From: Azophilus sp965214305
GTDB lineage: Bacteria > Pseudomonadota > Gammaproteobacteria > Pseudomonadales > Azotimanducaceae
Direction of reading: 5' to 3'
Assembly (NCBI GenBank): GCA_965214305.1
Contig: OZ243949.1
Span: 682,001 to 746,000 of the forward strand
DNA: 64,000 nt
A program made the translations under genes and the position numbers. The notes beneath the pieces were generated by a model. The model was given only the letters and a program-made list of their open reading frames with translations. It made no database searches and was not told where the DNA came from. Shown piece after piece: positions 24,734 through 34,171 of the stretch; within the stretch, counting starts at the first letter, position 1; the number at the start of each line of letters is the position of its first letter.

Positions 24734-26374
24734 TCACATATTCGGGTAATTCGGCCCCCCGGCCCCTTCCGGCACAACCCAGGTGATGTTTTGCGCCGGA
24801 TCCTTGATGTCGCAGGTTTTACAGTGAACACAGTTTTGGGCGTTGATCTGAAAACGAGCCCCGCCGTTTTCTTGTACTACCTCGTAGACCCCCGCCGGGC
24901 AATAGCGCTGGGCGGGTTCGTCGAATGCCGGGAGATTGTGCGCAATGGGGATATCCGGGTCGGCCAGTTGCAAATGACAGGGCTGATCTTCTTCGTGGTT
25001 GGTGTTGGAAAGGAACACGGACGAGAGTTTGTCGAATGAAAGCACACCGTCCGGTTTGGGGTAGTTGATCTTGGCGACCTTGGCGGCCGGCACCAGGGTA
25101 GCGTGGTCGGGTACCGGGTCTTGCAGGGTGTAGGGCAAGCCCTTGAACCAACTGTCCACCAGCGCATGGGCGGAGCCGAGCAACATGCCGAACTTGTGCC
25201 AGCCCGGCCCGGCGTTGCGGCTACGGTGCAACTCGTCGTAAAGCCAGGAGGATGCGAAGCGGTCGGCGTATCCGGTGGCCTCCCGAATGCCGCCGTCCTC
25301 TTTGAGCAGTTCCTCGGCAATGGCTTCCGCCGCCAACATGCCGGATTTCATGGCGGTGTGGGCACCCTTCACCTTCAGCACGTTTAAAAAGCCCGCGTTG
25401 TCGCCAACCAATACACCGCCGGGGAAGGTGAATTTCGGCAGGGCTTGGATGCCCCCCTTAACAATCGCCCGTGCGCCATAGGCGACCCGCCGTCCGCCCT
25501 TGAGTACCGTGCTGACCAACGGATGATGCTTCCAGCGCTGAAATTCATCGAACGGGCTGAGGTGCGGGTTCTTGTAGGCCAAATCGATAATCAGGCCAAG
25601 CGCCACCTGTTTGTTTTCCAAGTGGTACAGAAAAGAACCCCCGGTTGCGCGACCGAGCGGCCAACCCAGGGTGTGAACCACCTTGCCCGGTTTGTGGCAT
25701 TCCGGGTCAACGTCCCAGAGTTCCTTTAGGCCAATCGCATAATGCTGGGTACCGCGGCCATTGTTGAGATCGAAGCGGTCCATGAGTTGCTTGCCCAAAT
25801 GTCCCCGGCAGCCCTCCGCGAAGATTGTGTGCTTGGCGCGCAATTCATAGCCCGGCGTATGGGCTGCCTTCGGTTCTCCCGACGCATCAATGCCCATATC
25901 GCCCGTGGCGATGCCCACAACCGCCCCGCTGTCGTCGTAGAGCACTTCCGAGGCCGCAAAACCGGGGAAGATGTTGACGCCCATACCCTCCGCCTGTTCG
26001 CCGAGCCAACGGCAGAGATTGCCCAGGCTGATGGCGAAGTTACCCTGGTTGTGGATGTCTTTGGCGATGAACAGGGGTGGAACCTTGATGCCGGTGTTTT
26101 GGTTGACGAGGAAATAAGCGAGGTCTTCGGTTACAGGATTGTTTAGGGGTGCGCCGAGTTCGCGCCAGTTGGGGAACAGCTCATGCAAGGCGGTGGGTTC
26201 GAAGATATTGCCGGAGAGAATGTGTGCGCCAATCTCGGAACCTTTCTCAACGAGACAAATCGACAGTTCCTTTCCGGCTGCCTCGCCCAACTGCATCAGC
26301 CGACAAGCCGCCGCCAGCCCGGCCGGCCCGCCGCCGACAATGACGACGTCAAAATCCATGGATTCCCGTTGCAT
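24734..26374 (-). CDS. Electron transfer flavoprotein-ubiquinone oxidoreductase
   Basis: Inner-membrane flavo-iron-sulfur protein that passes electrons from ETF to ubiquinone, linking acyl-CoA, sarcosine or similar dehydrogenases to respiration. The 546 residues begin with the FAD motif DVVIVGGGPAGLAAA. The C-terminal ferredoxin-like part has CPAGVYEV and CVHCKTCDIKDP, supplying the four Cys of the [4Fe-4S] cluster. The end GGPNYPNM is typical. An alternative start (MDFDVV) lies 15 bp inside. It diverges from etfBA across a 196-bp shared promoter region. Confidence 0.96.
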   Translation of the reverse strand: MQRESMDFDVVIVGGGPAGLAAACRLMQLGEAAGKELSICLVEKGSEIGAHILSGNIFEPTALHELFPNWRELGAPLNNPVTEDLAYFLVNQNTGIKVPPLFIAKDIHNQGNFAISLGNLCRWLGEQAEGMGVNIFPGFAASEVLYDDSGAVVGIATGDMGIDASGEPKAAHTPGYELRAKHTIFAEGCRGHLGKQLMDRFDLNNGRGTQHYAIGLKELWDVDPECHKPGKVVHTLGWPLGRATGGSFLYHLENKQVALGLIIDLAYKNPHLSPFDEFQRWKHHPLVSTVLKGGRRVAYGARAIVKGGIQALPKFTFPGGVLVGDNAGFLNVLKVKGAHTAMKSGMLAAEAIAEELLKEDGGIREATGYADRFASSWLYDELHRSRNAGPGWHKFGMLLGSAHALVDSWFKGLPYTLQDPVPDHATLVPAAKVAKINYPKPDGVLSFDKLSSVFLSNTNHEEDQPCHLQLADPDIPIAHNLPAFDEPAQRYCPAGVYEVVQENGGARFQINAQNCVHCKTCDIKDPAQNITWVVPEGAGGPNYPNM

Positions 26375-26446
26375 TGATGAGGGCTCCGAACCGAATACGC
26401 AACCGAGTATAACCGAAGGCGGTTGGTGAGATAGCCGGGCTAACGG

Positions 26447-26475
26447 TTGACCTCCTTGGGGGCGAGATACAGAAT
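26447..26475 (+). promoter_or_regulatory. Candidate sigma-70 promoter for etfBA
   Basis: TTGACC (26447-26452), a 17-bp spacer and CAGAAT (26470-26475) lie 95 bp upstream of the etfB start in the ETF-QO/etfB divergent region. The -35 is good and the -10 moderate. Predicted by eye only. Confidence 0.35.
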
Positions 26476-26570
26476 ACGCGCCCTTGATTCGGGCGCGTTG
26501 AGCGGTTCGCCGTCAGGCTCGTCGCTTGCTCCGATCGCACACTCAAAGAACACGAAACTTCGGGAGCTAT

Positions 26571-27323
26571 ATGAAGGTTTTGGTACCGGTAAAGCGCGTT
26601 GTCGATGCGAACGTTAAGGTTCGTGTCAAGCCGGACAAGACGGGGATCGACTTGGCCAATGTCAAGATGGCGGTGAACCCGTTTTGCGAAATCGCCATTG
26701 AGGAGGCGGTACGGCTCAAGGAGGCCGGTGCGGCCACCGAGGTGGTGGCGGTGGCGGTGGGGGCGGCCAATTGCCAAGAGCAACTGCGTACCTGTTTGGC
26801 CCTGGGTGCCGATCGCGCCGTGCTGATCGAAACCGAAGCATCGGTACAGCCGCTCGGTATCGCCAAGGCGCTCAAGGCCTTGCAGGAGCGGGAGGGCGCG
26901 GAAATCGTCCTGTTCGGCAAGCAAAGCATTGACGGCGACAACAGCCAAACCGGTCCCATGTTCGCCGCACTAACCGGTATGGCTCAAGCAACTTTTGCTT
27001 CTGAAATCAAAATTTTGGATGGAAAATTGGAAGTAACTCGTGAAGTGGATGGTGGTCTGCAAACCATTTCGGTTGCACTACCTGCGGTCGTCACGACCGA
27101 TCTGCGCTTGAACGAACCTCGCTATGCCTCCCTGCCCAACATCATGAAAGCCAAGCGCAAACCCCTGGATACCCTGACACCGGACGCGCTGGGCGTGGAT
27201 ATTGCACCCACCATTGAGGTTTTATCGGTGGAACCGCCGGGAGAGCGTCAAGCGGGTATCAAGGTGGAAAACGTCGAAGAGCTGGTAGACAAGCTCCGCA
27301 ACGAAGCGAAGGTTATTTCATGA
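26571..27323 (+). CDS. etfB: Electron transfer flavoprotein beta subunit
   Basis: AMP-binding subunit of the soluble ETF heterodimer. The 250 residues begin MKVLVPVKRVVDANVKVRVK. They include VNPFCEIAIEEAVRLKE, GKQSIDGDNSQTGPM and the recognition-loop area LRLNEPRYASLPNIMKAKRK. A GGGAG Shine-Dalgarno (26562-26566) precedes ATG 26571; an upstream start at 26526 is discarded. The last four bases overlap etfA (ATGA). Confidence 0.96.
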   Translation: MKVLVPVKRVVDANVKVRVKPDKTGIDLANVKMAVNPFCEIAIEEAVRLKEAGAATEVVAVAVGAANCQEQLRTCLALGADRAVLIETEASVQPLGIAKALKALQEREGAEIVLFGKQSIDGDNSQTGPMFAALTGMAQATFASEIKILDGKLEVTREVDGGLQTISVALPAVVTTDLRLNEPRYASLPNIMKAKRKPLDTLTPDALGVDIAPTIEVLSVEPPGERQAGIKVENVEELVDKLRNEAKVIS

Positions 27324-28249
27324 GCACACTTATCGTCGCCGAACACGACAATCAAACAATCAAACCCGTCACCCTGGTGGTAGCGGCGGCGGCTGAGGCT
27401 ATCGGCAACGGCTTTGACGTCTTAGTTGCCGGCAGCGGTTGCACGGCGGCGGCCGAGCAGGCGGCGTCGATTGCCGGTGCCAACCGGGTACTGCTCGCCG
27501 ACAACAGTGCCTACGCACATCAGCTGGCTGAAAACATAGCACCCCTGGTAACCGAGGTGGGTGCCGCCTACACTCATATTCTTGCGGCACACACCACAAC
27601 CGGCAAAAACTTTCTGCCGAGGGTGGCGGCGGCACTCGATGTGGCGCAAATTTCCGACATCGTTGGAGTGGTGGACGGCCAGACCTTCAAGCGTCCCATA
27701 TACGCCGGCAACGCTATTGCCACTGTCAAATCAAACGATTCGATCAAGGTGGTCAGTGTGCGCGGCACCGCCTACGATCCGGTGGCGGGGGAGGGCGGTG
27801 CCGCTGCCGTGGAGTCGGTCGATCTGGTCCAGGATGCCGGCCTGTCGAGCTTCATCGGCGAAGAAGTCGCCAAATCCGAGCGGCCTGAACTAACCGCCGC
27901 GGGCATCATCATATCCGGCGGCCGCGGCATGGGCAGCGGCGACAACTTCCAATTGCTTGATGGCATTGCCGATAAACTCGGCGCCGCCATCGGCGCTTCC
28001 CGGGCCGCGGTCGATGCGGGCTTCGTTCCCAACGATATGCAGGTTGGCCAAACCGGAAAGATCGTAGCGCCGGAACTCTATATCGCGGTGGGTATTTCCG
28101 GCGCCATCCAGCATTTGGCCGGTATGAAGGACTCCAAGACCATCGTTGCCATCAACAAGGACGAGGACGCACCCATCTTCCAAGTGGCGGATTACGGCTT
28201 GGTGGCGGACCTGTTCAAGGCGCTGCCGGAGTTGCAGGCGCTGCTTTAG
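27320..28249 (+). CDS. etfA: Electron transfer flavoprotein alpha subunit
   Basis: FAD-binding subunit of ETF, 309 residues. The C-terminal FAD domain shows SGGRGMGSGDNFQLLDGIA, ASRAAVDAGFVPNDMQVGQTG, APELYIAVGISGAIQHLAGM and IVAINKDEDAPIFQVADYG. It overlaps etfB by four bases. Together with ETF-QO across the divergent region, the locus forms a complete electron path from dehydrogenases to quinone. It converges with pyrB; no clear terminator is seen in the 69-bp gap, only an R1-like CCTGCGTCCTAGGAATTCGC. Confidence 0.96.
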   Translation: MSTLIVAEHDNQTIKPVTLVVAAAAEAIGNGFDVLVAGSGCTAAAEQAASIAGANRVLLADNSAYAHQLAENIAPLVTEVGAAYTHILAAHTTTGKNFLPRVAAALDVAQISDIVGVVDGQTFKRPIYAGNAIATVKSNDSIKVVSVRGTAYDPVAGEGGAAAVESVDLVQDAGLSSFIGEEVAKSERPELTAAGIIISGGRGMGSGDNFQLLDGIADKLGAAIGASRAAVDAGFVPNDMQVGQTGKIVAPELYIAVGISGAIQHLAGMKDSKTIVAINKDEDAPIFQVADYGLVADLFKALPELQALL

Positions 28250-28318
28250 GGTTTGGGCGCGCCACTCGGCGGCGGGTGGCTCTGTGGGGCTGGGTGCCTG
28301 CGTCCTAGGAATTCGCCA

Positions 28319-29350
28319 CTACTCCCGGGCGGATTTCGGTGTCCGCTTGGCGGTAAACCAAGTGACGGGCTGGGCATGATTGTGTATTTGGTCAGCCACA
28401 TCGAGTACCAATGCGAACAGTGCCATGCGGATAATCACCCCGTTATCCGTTTGCCGGAAGATGGCGAGATTTGGGTTTTCGTCCAGGTCGGCATCGAGTT
28501 CCTGGGCGGCGCTGCGCGAATCGCGGGGCAGGGGATGCATGATCACCGTATTGGGTTCGCAGTGTTGGGTGTAGATCCTCTGGTTTAAGCGGAATAGGCC
28601 GCGGTAGCGATCCGCCTCCTCCTGATTGGGAAAGCGTTCCTCTTGGGTGCGGGTAACGTAGAGAATATCGACGTTGTGAATGCCTTCCTCGAATTGATGG
28701 AAACTCCGCACCCCATGCCCCCGATGGATGAGCTCGTCAGCGATGTTGGCGGGAATATCCAATCCGGGTGGTGAAACCAGGTTGTATTGGATGCTGTCGT
28801 AACAGCCGAGCAGCCGACACAGCGAATGCACCGCCCGCCCGTACCTGAGGTCGCCGATGAGCGCGATGCGCAAACCGTCGATGCCCTTACCCCGCCCGGC
28901 TAGTTCCTGCTTGATCGTGTAGAGGTCGAGCAACGCCTGGCTCGGGTGCTCGTTGGGGCCATCCCCGCCATTGATAACGGGAACGCGGCTGGCCGCGGCA
29001 AATTCCGCCACCGAGCCCGGCTCGGGGTGCCGCATGACAATAAGGTCGCTGTACCCGGAAAGCACCCGCGCCGTGTCGTGCAAAGACTCGCCCTTGGCCA
29101 GCGACGAAGCCTTGACTTCGGTTGTTTCGCGCACTTCACCGCCAAGCAGGTTAAAGGCGCATCCGAAGGAAATGCGCGTGCGCGTTGAAGGCTCGAGGAA
29201 CATATTCGACAAAATGGCACCCTGCAAAACTCGTGTGATGCGCGTGCGCATCGCATAGGGCCGCAAATCATCGGCCGCCGCGAATACATGTTCGATATCA
29301 TCCCGATCAAACTGCGCAACGGATAGAATGTGTGCGCCAACGAATTGCAA
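28319..29350 (-). CDS. pyrB: Aspartate carbamoyltransferase, catalytic chain
   Basis: Joins carbamoyl phosphate and aspartate in pyrimidine synthesis. The 343 residues have the carbamoyl-phosphate motif FLEPSTRTRISF, the KGESLHDT loop, VINGGDGPNEHPSQALLDLYT and VMHPLPR-type IMHPLPRDSR. The chain is longer than the 311 residues of E. coli PyrB, with about 25 extra at the C terminus (DVADQIHNHAQPVTWF and onward). No pyrI or pyrC adjoins. It diverges from gspE across about 180 bp with no other gene. Confidence 0.93.
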   Translation of the reverse strand: MQFVGAHILSVAQFDRDDIEHVFAAADDLRPYAMRTRITRVLQGAILSNMFLEPSTRTRISFGCAFNLLGGEVRETTEVKASSLAKGESLHDTARVLSGYSDLIVMRHPEPGSVAEFAAASRVPVINGGDGPNEHPSQALLDLYTIKQELAGRGKGIDGLRIALIGDLRYGRAVHSLCRLLGCYDSIQYNLVSPPGLDIPANIADELIHRGHGVRSFHQFEEGIHNVDILYVTRTQEERFPNQEEADRYRGLFRLNQRIYTQHCEPNTVIMHPLPRDSRSAAQELDADLDENPNLAIFRQTDNGVIIRMALFALVLDVADQIHNHAQPVTWFTAKRTPKSARE

Positions 29351-29533
29351 ACGGATCTCCTAACCAATTCGCCGTGTGAAGCATACGCTATGTCGGGGTT
29401 CGGATACATTTGGCGCTTTGAGGAGCTTGCGCTTCGGGTTTTTTTGGCGGGTTCGTGCATGGCGTATCATTGACGCTACCGGCTCGTCGGAAACAGCCCG
29501 CATTGCATTCTGGAAGTCTTGGAACCGCAGCCT

Positions 29534-31060
29534 ATGAGCAATCTCGCCCAAGAGCATTTTGCTGAAACCATGCAAGCCGATACGGCGGTGGCGGGCCCGA
29601 CCCGTCTGCCTTTTGCGTTTGCCCGGCGCTTTGGCGTTGTTGTCACCGATACCGCTTTGGCAGCCGGGCAGCTTGAGCTGGTGGGCCGGGGCCTACCGTC
29701 GCTGACCGCGCTCGCCGAGGTGAAGCGCTATACCGGTGCTGGTTTGCGGCTGCGTATTGTCGAGGAAGACGAATTCGAGCAGGTGCTGACGGCGGCCTAC
29801 GCACGGGATGCGTCGGGCACCCGGCAGATGGTTGCAGACATGGACGATGAACTGGATCTGACCAGCCTGGCCGATTCGGTGCCGGAAACCGAAGACCTGC
29901 TTGAAAAGAGCGACGATGCGCCCATCATCCGGCTGATCAACGCGCTCTTGACCGAGGCCATCCGCGAGAATGCCTCCGACATTCACATTGAAACCTTTGA
30001 AAAAAACCTCGCGGTGCGCTTTCGCGTTGATGGCGTCATGCGCGAGATCGTGCGGCCCAAGCGCGAACTCGCACCGCTCCTGGTATCCCGTATCAAGGTG
30101 ATGGCGAGGCTCGATATCGCCGAGAAACGCATCCCCCAAGATGGGCGGATTGGTTTGCGTATCGGCGGGCGGGAGGTGGATGTGCGTGTTTCCACCATGC
30201 CGGCGAGCAATGGCGAGCGCGTTGTGTTGCGCTTGCTTGATAAGCACGCCGGTCGCCTGACGCTACCCAACCTGGGCATGTCGGAGAGCGACTTGGCGCG
30301 CGTTCGTGAGCTGGTGCATCGCCCGCACGGCATCTTCCTGGTAACCGGCCCCACCGGCTCCGGCAAGACGACGACGCTCTATGCCTCCCTCGCCGAATTA
30401 TCGACGCGCACCATCAACATTCTCACCGTTGAAGATCCCATCGAATACAACCTCCCCGGCATCGGCCAAACACAGGTGAATACCAAGGCGGATATGACGT
30501 TTGCGCGGGGTTTGCGGGCCATTCTTCGGCAAGACCCGGATGTTGTGATGGTGGGTGAGATCCGCGATATTGAAACAGCCGAAATCGCTGTTCAGGCGAG
30601 CCTCACCGGGCACTTGGTCATGTCCACCCTGCACACCAATACGGCGGTTGGGGCGGTGACTCGTTTAATGGATATGGGCGTTGAGCCCTTCCTGTTGTCG
30701 TCGAGCCTGGTTGGTTGTCTGGCGCAGCGTCTTGTGCGCGTACTTTGTGCCGATTGTCGCCGTCAACGCCCGGCGTCCGGGGCCGAATTGGCATTCCTGG
30801 GAGAAGACGCCGCCACCGTATTCGAGGCCCAAGGCTGCGAGGCGTGCGGCCAATCCGGCTATCGGGGGCGCACCGGCATCTACGAACTGGTGTTAATCGA
30901 CGAACCGATGCGGCAACTGATTCATGATAAGGCGTCGGAACAGGAACTGGTACGCCAAGCACGGAGCTTCTGCCCAAGCATCCGTGCAGACGGCAAGAGC
31001 AAGGTGCTCGCCGGCATCACTTCCGTTCAGGAAGTATTAAGGGTGACGCTCGACGACTGA
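29534..31060 (+). CDS. gspE: Type II secretion ATPase GspE
   Basis: Cytoplasmic hexameric ATPase that drives pseudopilus assembly. About 508 residues. The N-terminal GspE domain contacts GspL. The core has Walker A GPTGSGKTTTLY (near residue 272), the Asp box EDPIEYNLPGIGQTQV, Walker B DPDVVMVGEIRD and the His box LTGHLVMSTLHTN. The CADC...CEAC zinc motif follows, as in T2SS rather than pilus retraction ATPases. ATG 29534 is preferred over TTG 29519. It is the first gene of a gspE-M run; gspC and gspD are absent. Confidence 0.95.
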   Translation: MSNLAQEHFAETMQADTAVAGPTRLPFAFARRFGVVVTDTALAAGQLELVGRGLPSLTALAEVKRYTGAGLRLRIVEEDEFEQVLTAAYARDASGTRQMVADMDDELDLTSLADSVPETEDLLEKSDDAPIIRLINALLTEAIRENASDIHIETFEKNLAVRFRVDGVMREIVRPKRELAPLLVSRIKVMARLDIAEKRIPQDGRIGLRIGGREVDVRVSTMPASNGERVVLRLLDKHAGRLTLPNLGMSESDLARVRELVHRPHGIFLVTGPTGSGKTTTLYASLAELSTRTINILTVEDPIEYNLPGIGQTQVNTKADMTFARGLRAILRQDPDVVMVGEIRDIETAEIAVQASLTGHLVMSTLHTNTAVGAVTRLMDMGVEPFLLSSSLVGCLAQRLVRVLCADCRRQRPASGAELAFLGEDAATVFEAQGCEACGQSGYRGRTGIYELVLIDEPMRQLIHDKASEQELVRQARSFCPSIRADGKSKVLAGITSVQEVLRVTLDD

Positions 31061-31090
31061 TGCGACCCAAGAGCAAACATAAACAATGGG

Positions 31091-31150
31091 CTGGGCGCCT
31101 CTGTCCGCGAAGGTCGCGAAAGCGAAAATTCGCTATCGCCGCCCCCTCAG
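31091..31150. repeat. R1 element, half copy (gspE-gspF gap)
   Basis: CTGGGCGCCTCTGTCCGCGA followed by GTCGCGAAAGCGAAAATTCGC and TATCGCCGCC matches the inverted right half of R1 with a degraded CTAG end. It occupies the 130-bp gspE-gspF gap. Confidence 0.7.
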
Positions 31151-31190
31151 TTGGTATCCTGGTCTTTGCTGAAGTACCCGGGCCGGTCTG

Positions 31191-32408
31191 ATGGCCGCTT
31201 TCGAATACGTTGCGCTTGATGGGCGGGGGAAGCGCCAAAAAGGTGTTCTGGAAGCCGATAACGTTCGTCAGATTCGGCAGCTATTACGCGACCGGGGGCT
31301 GGCACCGCTTGATGTGCATGTCGCCGCCCAATCGGCCCGGCGTGCCGGTCGCAAACCGCTGTTTTCCCTCGCTCAGGGTTTGGCCGGGATGGACCGGGTG
31401 CTGATCACCCGGCAACTCGCCACCCTCATCGGCGCGGGCTTGCCCGTCGAGGAGGCGCTCAATGCCGTGGCGCGGCAATCGGAAAAGCAACCGGTTGCCG
31501 CCTTGGTCATGGGTGTGCGCAGCCGCGTATTGGAAGGACGTTCGCTGGCCGCGAGCCTGGCCGACTTCCCCGCCAGTTTTAATGCACTCTACCGTTCCTC
31601 CGTTGCCGCCGGAGAGCAATCAGGCTACCTCGACCGGGTGCTCGACAATTTGGCGGGCTACATTGAACGCCAATTCCAATCGCAACGCGATGTGCAGATG
31701 GCGTTGCTGTACCCCATCATTTTGTTCGCCTTGGCCTTGTTAATCGTGGGTGCGCTGATGATCTATGTGGTGCCGGATATGGTGCGGGTCTTGGAGAATA
31801 TGGGTCGCGAACTCCCGGCTATTACCCGCTTGCTCATCAATGCTTCCGAATTTACCCAAGCTTGGTGGTGGCTGCTTTTGGGCGGGGTGGTGGTCGCTGT
31901 CTTGGGTATACGCTCGCTGCTGCGGCAGGAGGCGGTCAGGCTCGCCTGGGACCGCCAGAAATTGCACCTGCCCCTGGTGAAACGGATTACGCGCAGCAAC
32001 AATGCGGCCCGCTACGCCAATACGCTCAGCATCTTAAACGGCAGCGGTGTGCCCTTGGTGGAAGCCATGCGCATTGCCAGCGAGGTTGTCTCAAATGCCT
32101 GGCTACGGCAGCGGCTCGGGGATGCGACCACCAGGGTCAGCGAGGGTGCGAGTCTGCGCATGGGGCTTGAGAGCGTCGGTTACTTTCCGCCGATGCTGTT
32201 GCACATGGTTGCCAGCGGCGAATCTTCCGGTGAACTTGATGCCATGCTCGACCGCGTGGCGACCTACCAGCAAGCCGAGGTGGAGCGCCTTGTCTCTACT
32301 CTGGTCACGCTTTTACAGCCACTGATGCTGTTGTTTATGGGCGGCTTGGTGATGTTCATCGTGATGGCGGTGCTGCTACCGATACTGAACATGAATCAGC
32401 TTATGTGA
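31191..32408 (+). CDS. gspF: Type II secretion inner-membrane platform protein GspF
   Basis: 405-residue polytopic protein at the base of the T2SS pseudopilus. It begins MAAFEYVALDGRGKRQKGVLEADN and has two homologous cytoplasmic domains (about 65-190 and 270-390). The helices include ALLYPIILFALALLIVGALM near 170 and LMLLFMGGLVMFIVMAVLLP at the C terminus, with the GSGVPLVEAM motif in the second repeat. It follows gspE after a repeat-filled gap. Confidence 0.95.
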   Translation: MAAFEYVALDGRGKRQKGVLEADNVRQIRQLLRDRGLAPLDVHVAAQSARRAGRKPLFSLAQGLAGMDRVLITRQLATLIGAGLPVEEALNAVARQSEKQPVAALVMGVRSRVLEGRSLAASLADFPASFNALYRSSVAAGEQSGYLDRVLDNLAGYIERQFQSQRDVQMALLYPIILFALALLIVGALMIYVVPDMVRVLENMGRELPAITRLLINASEFTQAWWWLLLGGVVVAVLGIRSLLRQEAVRLAWDRQKLHLPLVKRITRSNNAARYANTLSILNGSGVPLVEAMRIASEVVSNAWLRQRLGDATTRVSEGASLRMGLESVGYFPPMLLHMVASGESSGELDAMLDRVATYQQAEVERLVSTLVTLLQPLMLLFMGGLVMFIVMAVLLPILNMNQLM

Positions 32409-32570
32409 TAGCCCAAATTTTCGCGTCCCCGGAGCCTCTGCCTTCGGAAGTCGGGAATGACTACGACCCAGGCTTCCAGTGCTGCTATTCTTGGTATCGA
32501 CACCAAGCTTTTACGGAAAATTGCAATGCAGCCCATTGATTGCGTTCCCAAGCAGCCCTTTGCTTCTGCC

Positions 32571-33035
32571 ATGCGGTCACTGCCTATCCGCAGCCAGCAT
32601 CCCGGTGCCCGGGGTGTTGTCAAAGCTCCGGTTGGCTTTACGTTGATCGAAATACTGGTGGTGGTGGTCATCATCGGCATACTCGGGGCGGTTATCGTCC
32701 CCAATCTGCTGTCCCGTCCGGACCAGGCGCGTATCACGGCGGCGGAAACGGACCTGCGGCAACTTTCCAACGCGCTCGATATGTATCGTCTGGACAACTT
32801 CCATTATCCGTCAACCGAACAAGGCCTTGAGGCCCTGGTAAGCCGTCCCGCTGGATTTCCGGAACCCAAGAATTGGAACCCGGATGGCTACGTCAAGTCG
32901 TTGCCATCCGACCCCTGGGGTTCTCCCTATGTCTATGAGCGTCGCAGTTCCGATTTCACGATTTTTTCGCTGGGTGCCGACGGTGTGGAGGGCGGGGAGG
33001 GTACCAACGCCGACGTTACCCTGAACGCCCAATGA
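32571..33035 (+). CDS. gspG: Major pseudopilin GspG
   Basis: Main subunit of the T2SS pseudopilus. The prepilin peptidase site is VG|FTLIEILVVVVIIGILGA, with Glu5 of the mature chain. The C-terminal part shows the calcium-site region of GspG (DPWGSPYVYERRSSDFTIFSLGADG). ATG 32571 gives a 22-residue leader. Longer in-frame starts at 32526 and 32457 lie in or next to an R1 fragment (32428-32458, CGGAGCCTCTGCCTTCGGAA) and would give unusually long leaders. From 32571 the precursor is 154 residues, normal for the family. Confidence 0.93.
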   Translation: MRSLPIRSQHPGARGVVKAPVGFTLIEILVVVVIIGILGAVIVPNLLSRPDQARITAAETDLRQLSNALDMYRLDNFHYPSTEQGLEALVSRPAGFPEPKNWNPDGYVKSLPSDPWGSPYVYERRSSDFTIFSLGADGVEGGEGTNADVTLNAQ

Positions 33036-33036
33036 C

Positions 33037-33130
33037 CTAGGAGCCTGCGCCTTCGGGAGTCGCGAAAGCGAAAATCCGATGCCGCCGTCCCTTTGGGCGG
33101 GCGATTGAGACGAATATCGATCCCCACGCA
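33037..33130. repeat. R1 element, half copy reaching the gspH start
   Basis: CTAGGAGCCTGCGCCTTCGG, then GTCGCGAAAGCGAAAATCCG and CCGTCCCTTTGGGCGGGCGA, up to GAATATCGATCCCCACGCA. It follows the right half of R1 into its centre. The next bases ATGAAAT (33131) correspond to ACGAAAT in full copies, so the gspH start codon may derive from the element. Confidence 0.75.
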
Positions 33131-33661
33131 ATGAAATTGCCGACCATACACAACAAGGTTGCAAGCGGCTTTACGCTCTTGGAGCTGTTGGTGGTGCTGA
33201 TCATCTTTGCCGTACTCACGGGCACCCTGGTGCTCGGCTTTTCCGGTGCCGATGAAGAGCAGGCGTTACGCGGCCTAGCCGAAAGAATCAGTGCGCGTGT
33301 TGAACTGGCGCGCCAATATGCCCTGCAGCGTAATCGGGAGTGGGGCATCTTCGTGGAACCGGATACCTACCGGTTTATGGAACTCGACCCGCAACGGGGT
33401 CGATGGGTGGAGCAGGCGTACCGCCCCTTTGTTAGCGAGGGCCGCACGGCGCGTATCGCCTTTCGCGTTGAGACCGAAGGTTTCGACCAGGGGCAATTTG
33501 GCGTATCCGAGGAGGCATCACCCGATATCATCGTCTTTTCCAATGGCGAGGTGACACCGTTTCAGTGGTATTTAGAACCGGCTTGGCAAGCGCTGCCCTG
33601 GTTGGTGCGCAGCGACGGTATCTCCCCATCGGTGATTGAACGCGACCTTGACCGACTGTAG
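33131..33661 (+). CDS. gspH: Minor pseudopilin GspH
   Basis: 176-residue type II secretion minor pseudopilin. A short leader precedes SG|FTLLELLVVLIIFAVLTG, with the conserved Glu5. The downstream part has GLAERISARVELARQYALQ and ends ISPSVIERDLDRL, matching GspH. ATG 33131 is the only sensible start and sits where an R1 copy would contain ACG. It lies 95 bp after gspG. Confidence 0.9.
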   Translation: MKLPTIHNKVASGFTLLELLVVLIIFAVLTGTLVLGFSGADEEQALRGLAERISARVELARQYALQRNREWGIFVEPDTYRFMELDPQRGRWVEQAYRPFVSEGRTARIAFRVETEGFDQGQFGVSEEASPDIIVFSNGEVTPFQWYLEPAWQALPWLVRSDGISPSVIERDLDRL

Positions 33662-33682
33662 ATTCGGCTAATCGCTGCGGCT

Positions 33683-34171
33683 GTGTTGGCGATACGCTTA
33701 AATGAAAATGCAAAGAAGCCTCAAAGTCTCCGTCTCCGGCAAGCCAATTTGAATTCAAGCTTTTATAAAAAACTTTCAAGACCGGTTCGATTAACGGAAC
33801 TTGGCTTCACGCTGCTCGAAATGTTGATCGCTCTGATCGTTATCGCTGTTGTCGGGCTCGCTATCTCGTCGGCCGTCGGTAACGTCACGGCACAGACCCA
33901 TACCCTTGAGCGGCGTCTTGTCGCCCATTGGGTGGCGGAAAATCACTTGACGCGGCTGTACCTGGCCCGTATCGGCAGCGTGGCAGCCATACCGACTGGC
34001 CGGGAGGCGGAACGGGTGCGCATGTCCGGTCGCAATTGGCGCATCAAGCGGGAAATCAAGGAAACCACCCATCCGTGGCTGCGCCGTGTCGAAATCGAAG
34101 TCTATGAGGTGACCGATGACGATGACATCGGCCCACTGAGCACTTCCGTGGGCTTCCTCGGCCGATACTGA
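33683..34171 (+). CDS. gspI: Minor pseudopilin GspI
   Basis: 162-residue precursor. The prepilin motif LG|FTLLEMLIALIVIAVVGLA appears after a 41-residue leader when GTG 33683 is used; a later TTG within the leader would shorten it. Typical GspI stretches are AHWVAENHLTRLYLARI and WRIKREIKETTHPWLRRVEIEVY. Its TGA overlaps ATG 34171 of gspJ (TGATG), a coupling signal. Confidence 0.88.
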   Translation: MLAIRLNENAKKPQSLRLRQANLNSSFYKKLSRPVRLTELGFTLLEMLIALIVIAVVGLAISSAVGNVTAQTHTLERRLVAHWVAENHLTRLYLARIGSVAAIPTGREAERVRMSGRNWRIKREIKETTHPWLRRVEIEVYEVTDDDDIGPLSTSVGFLGRY

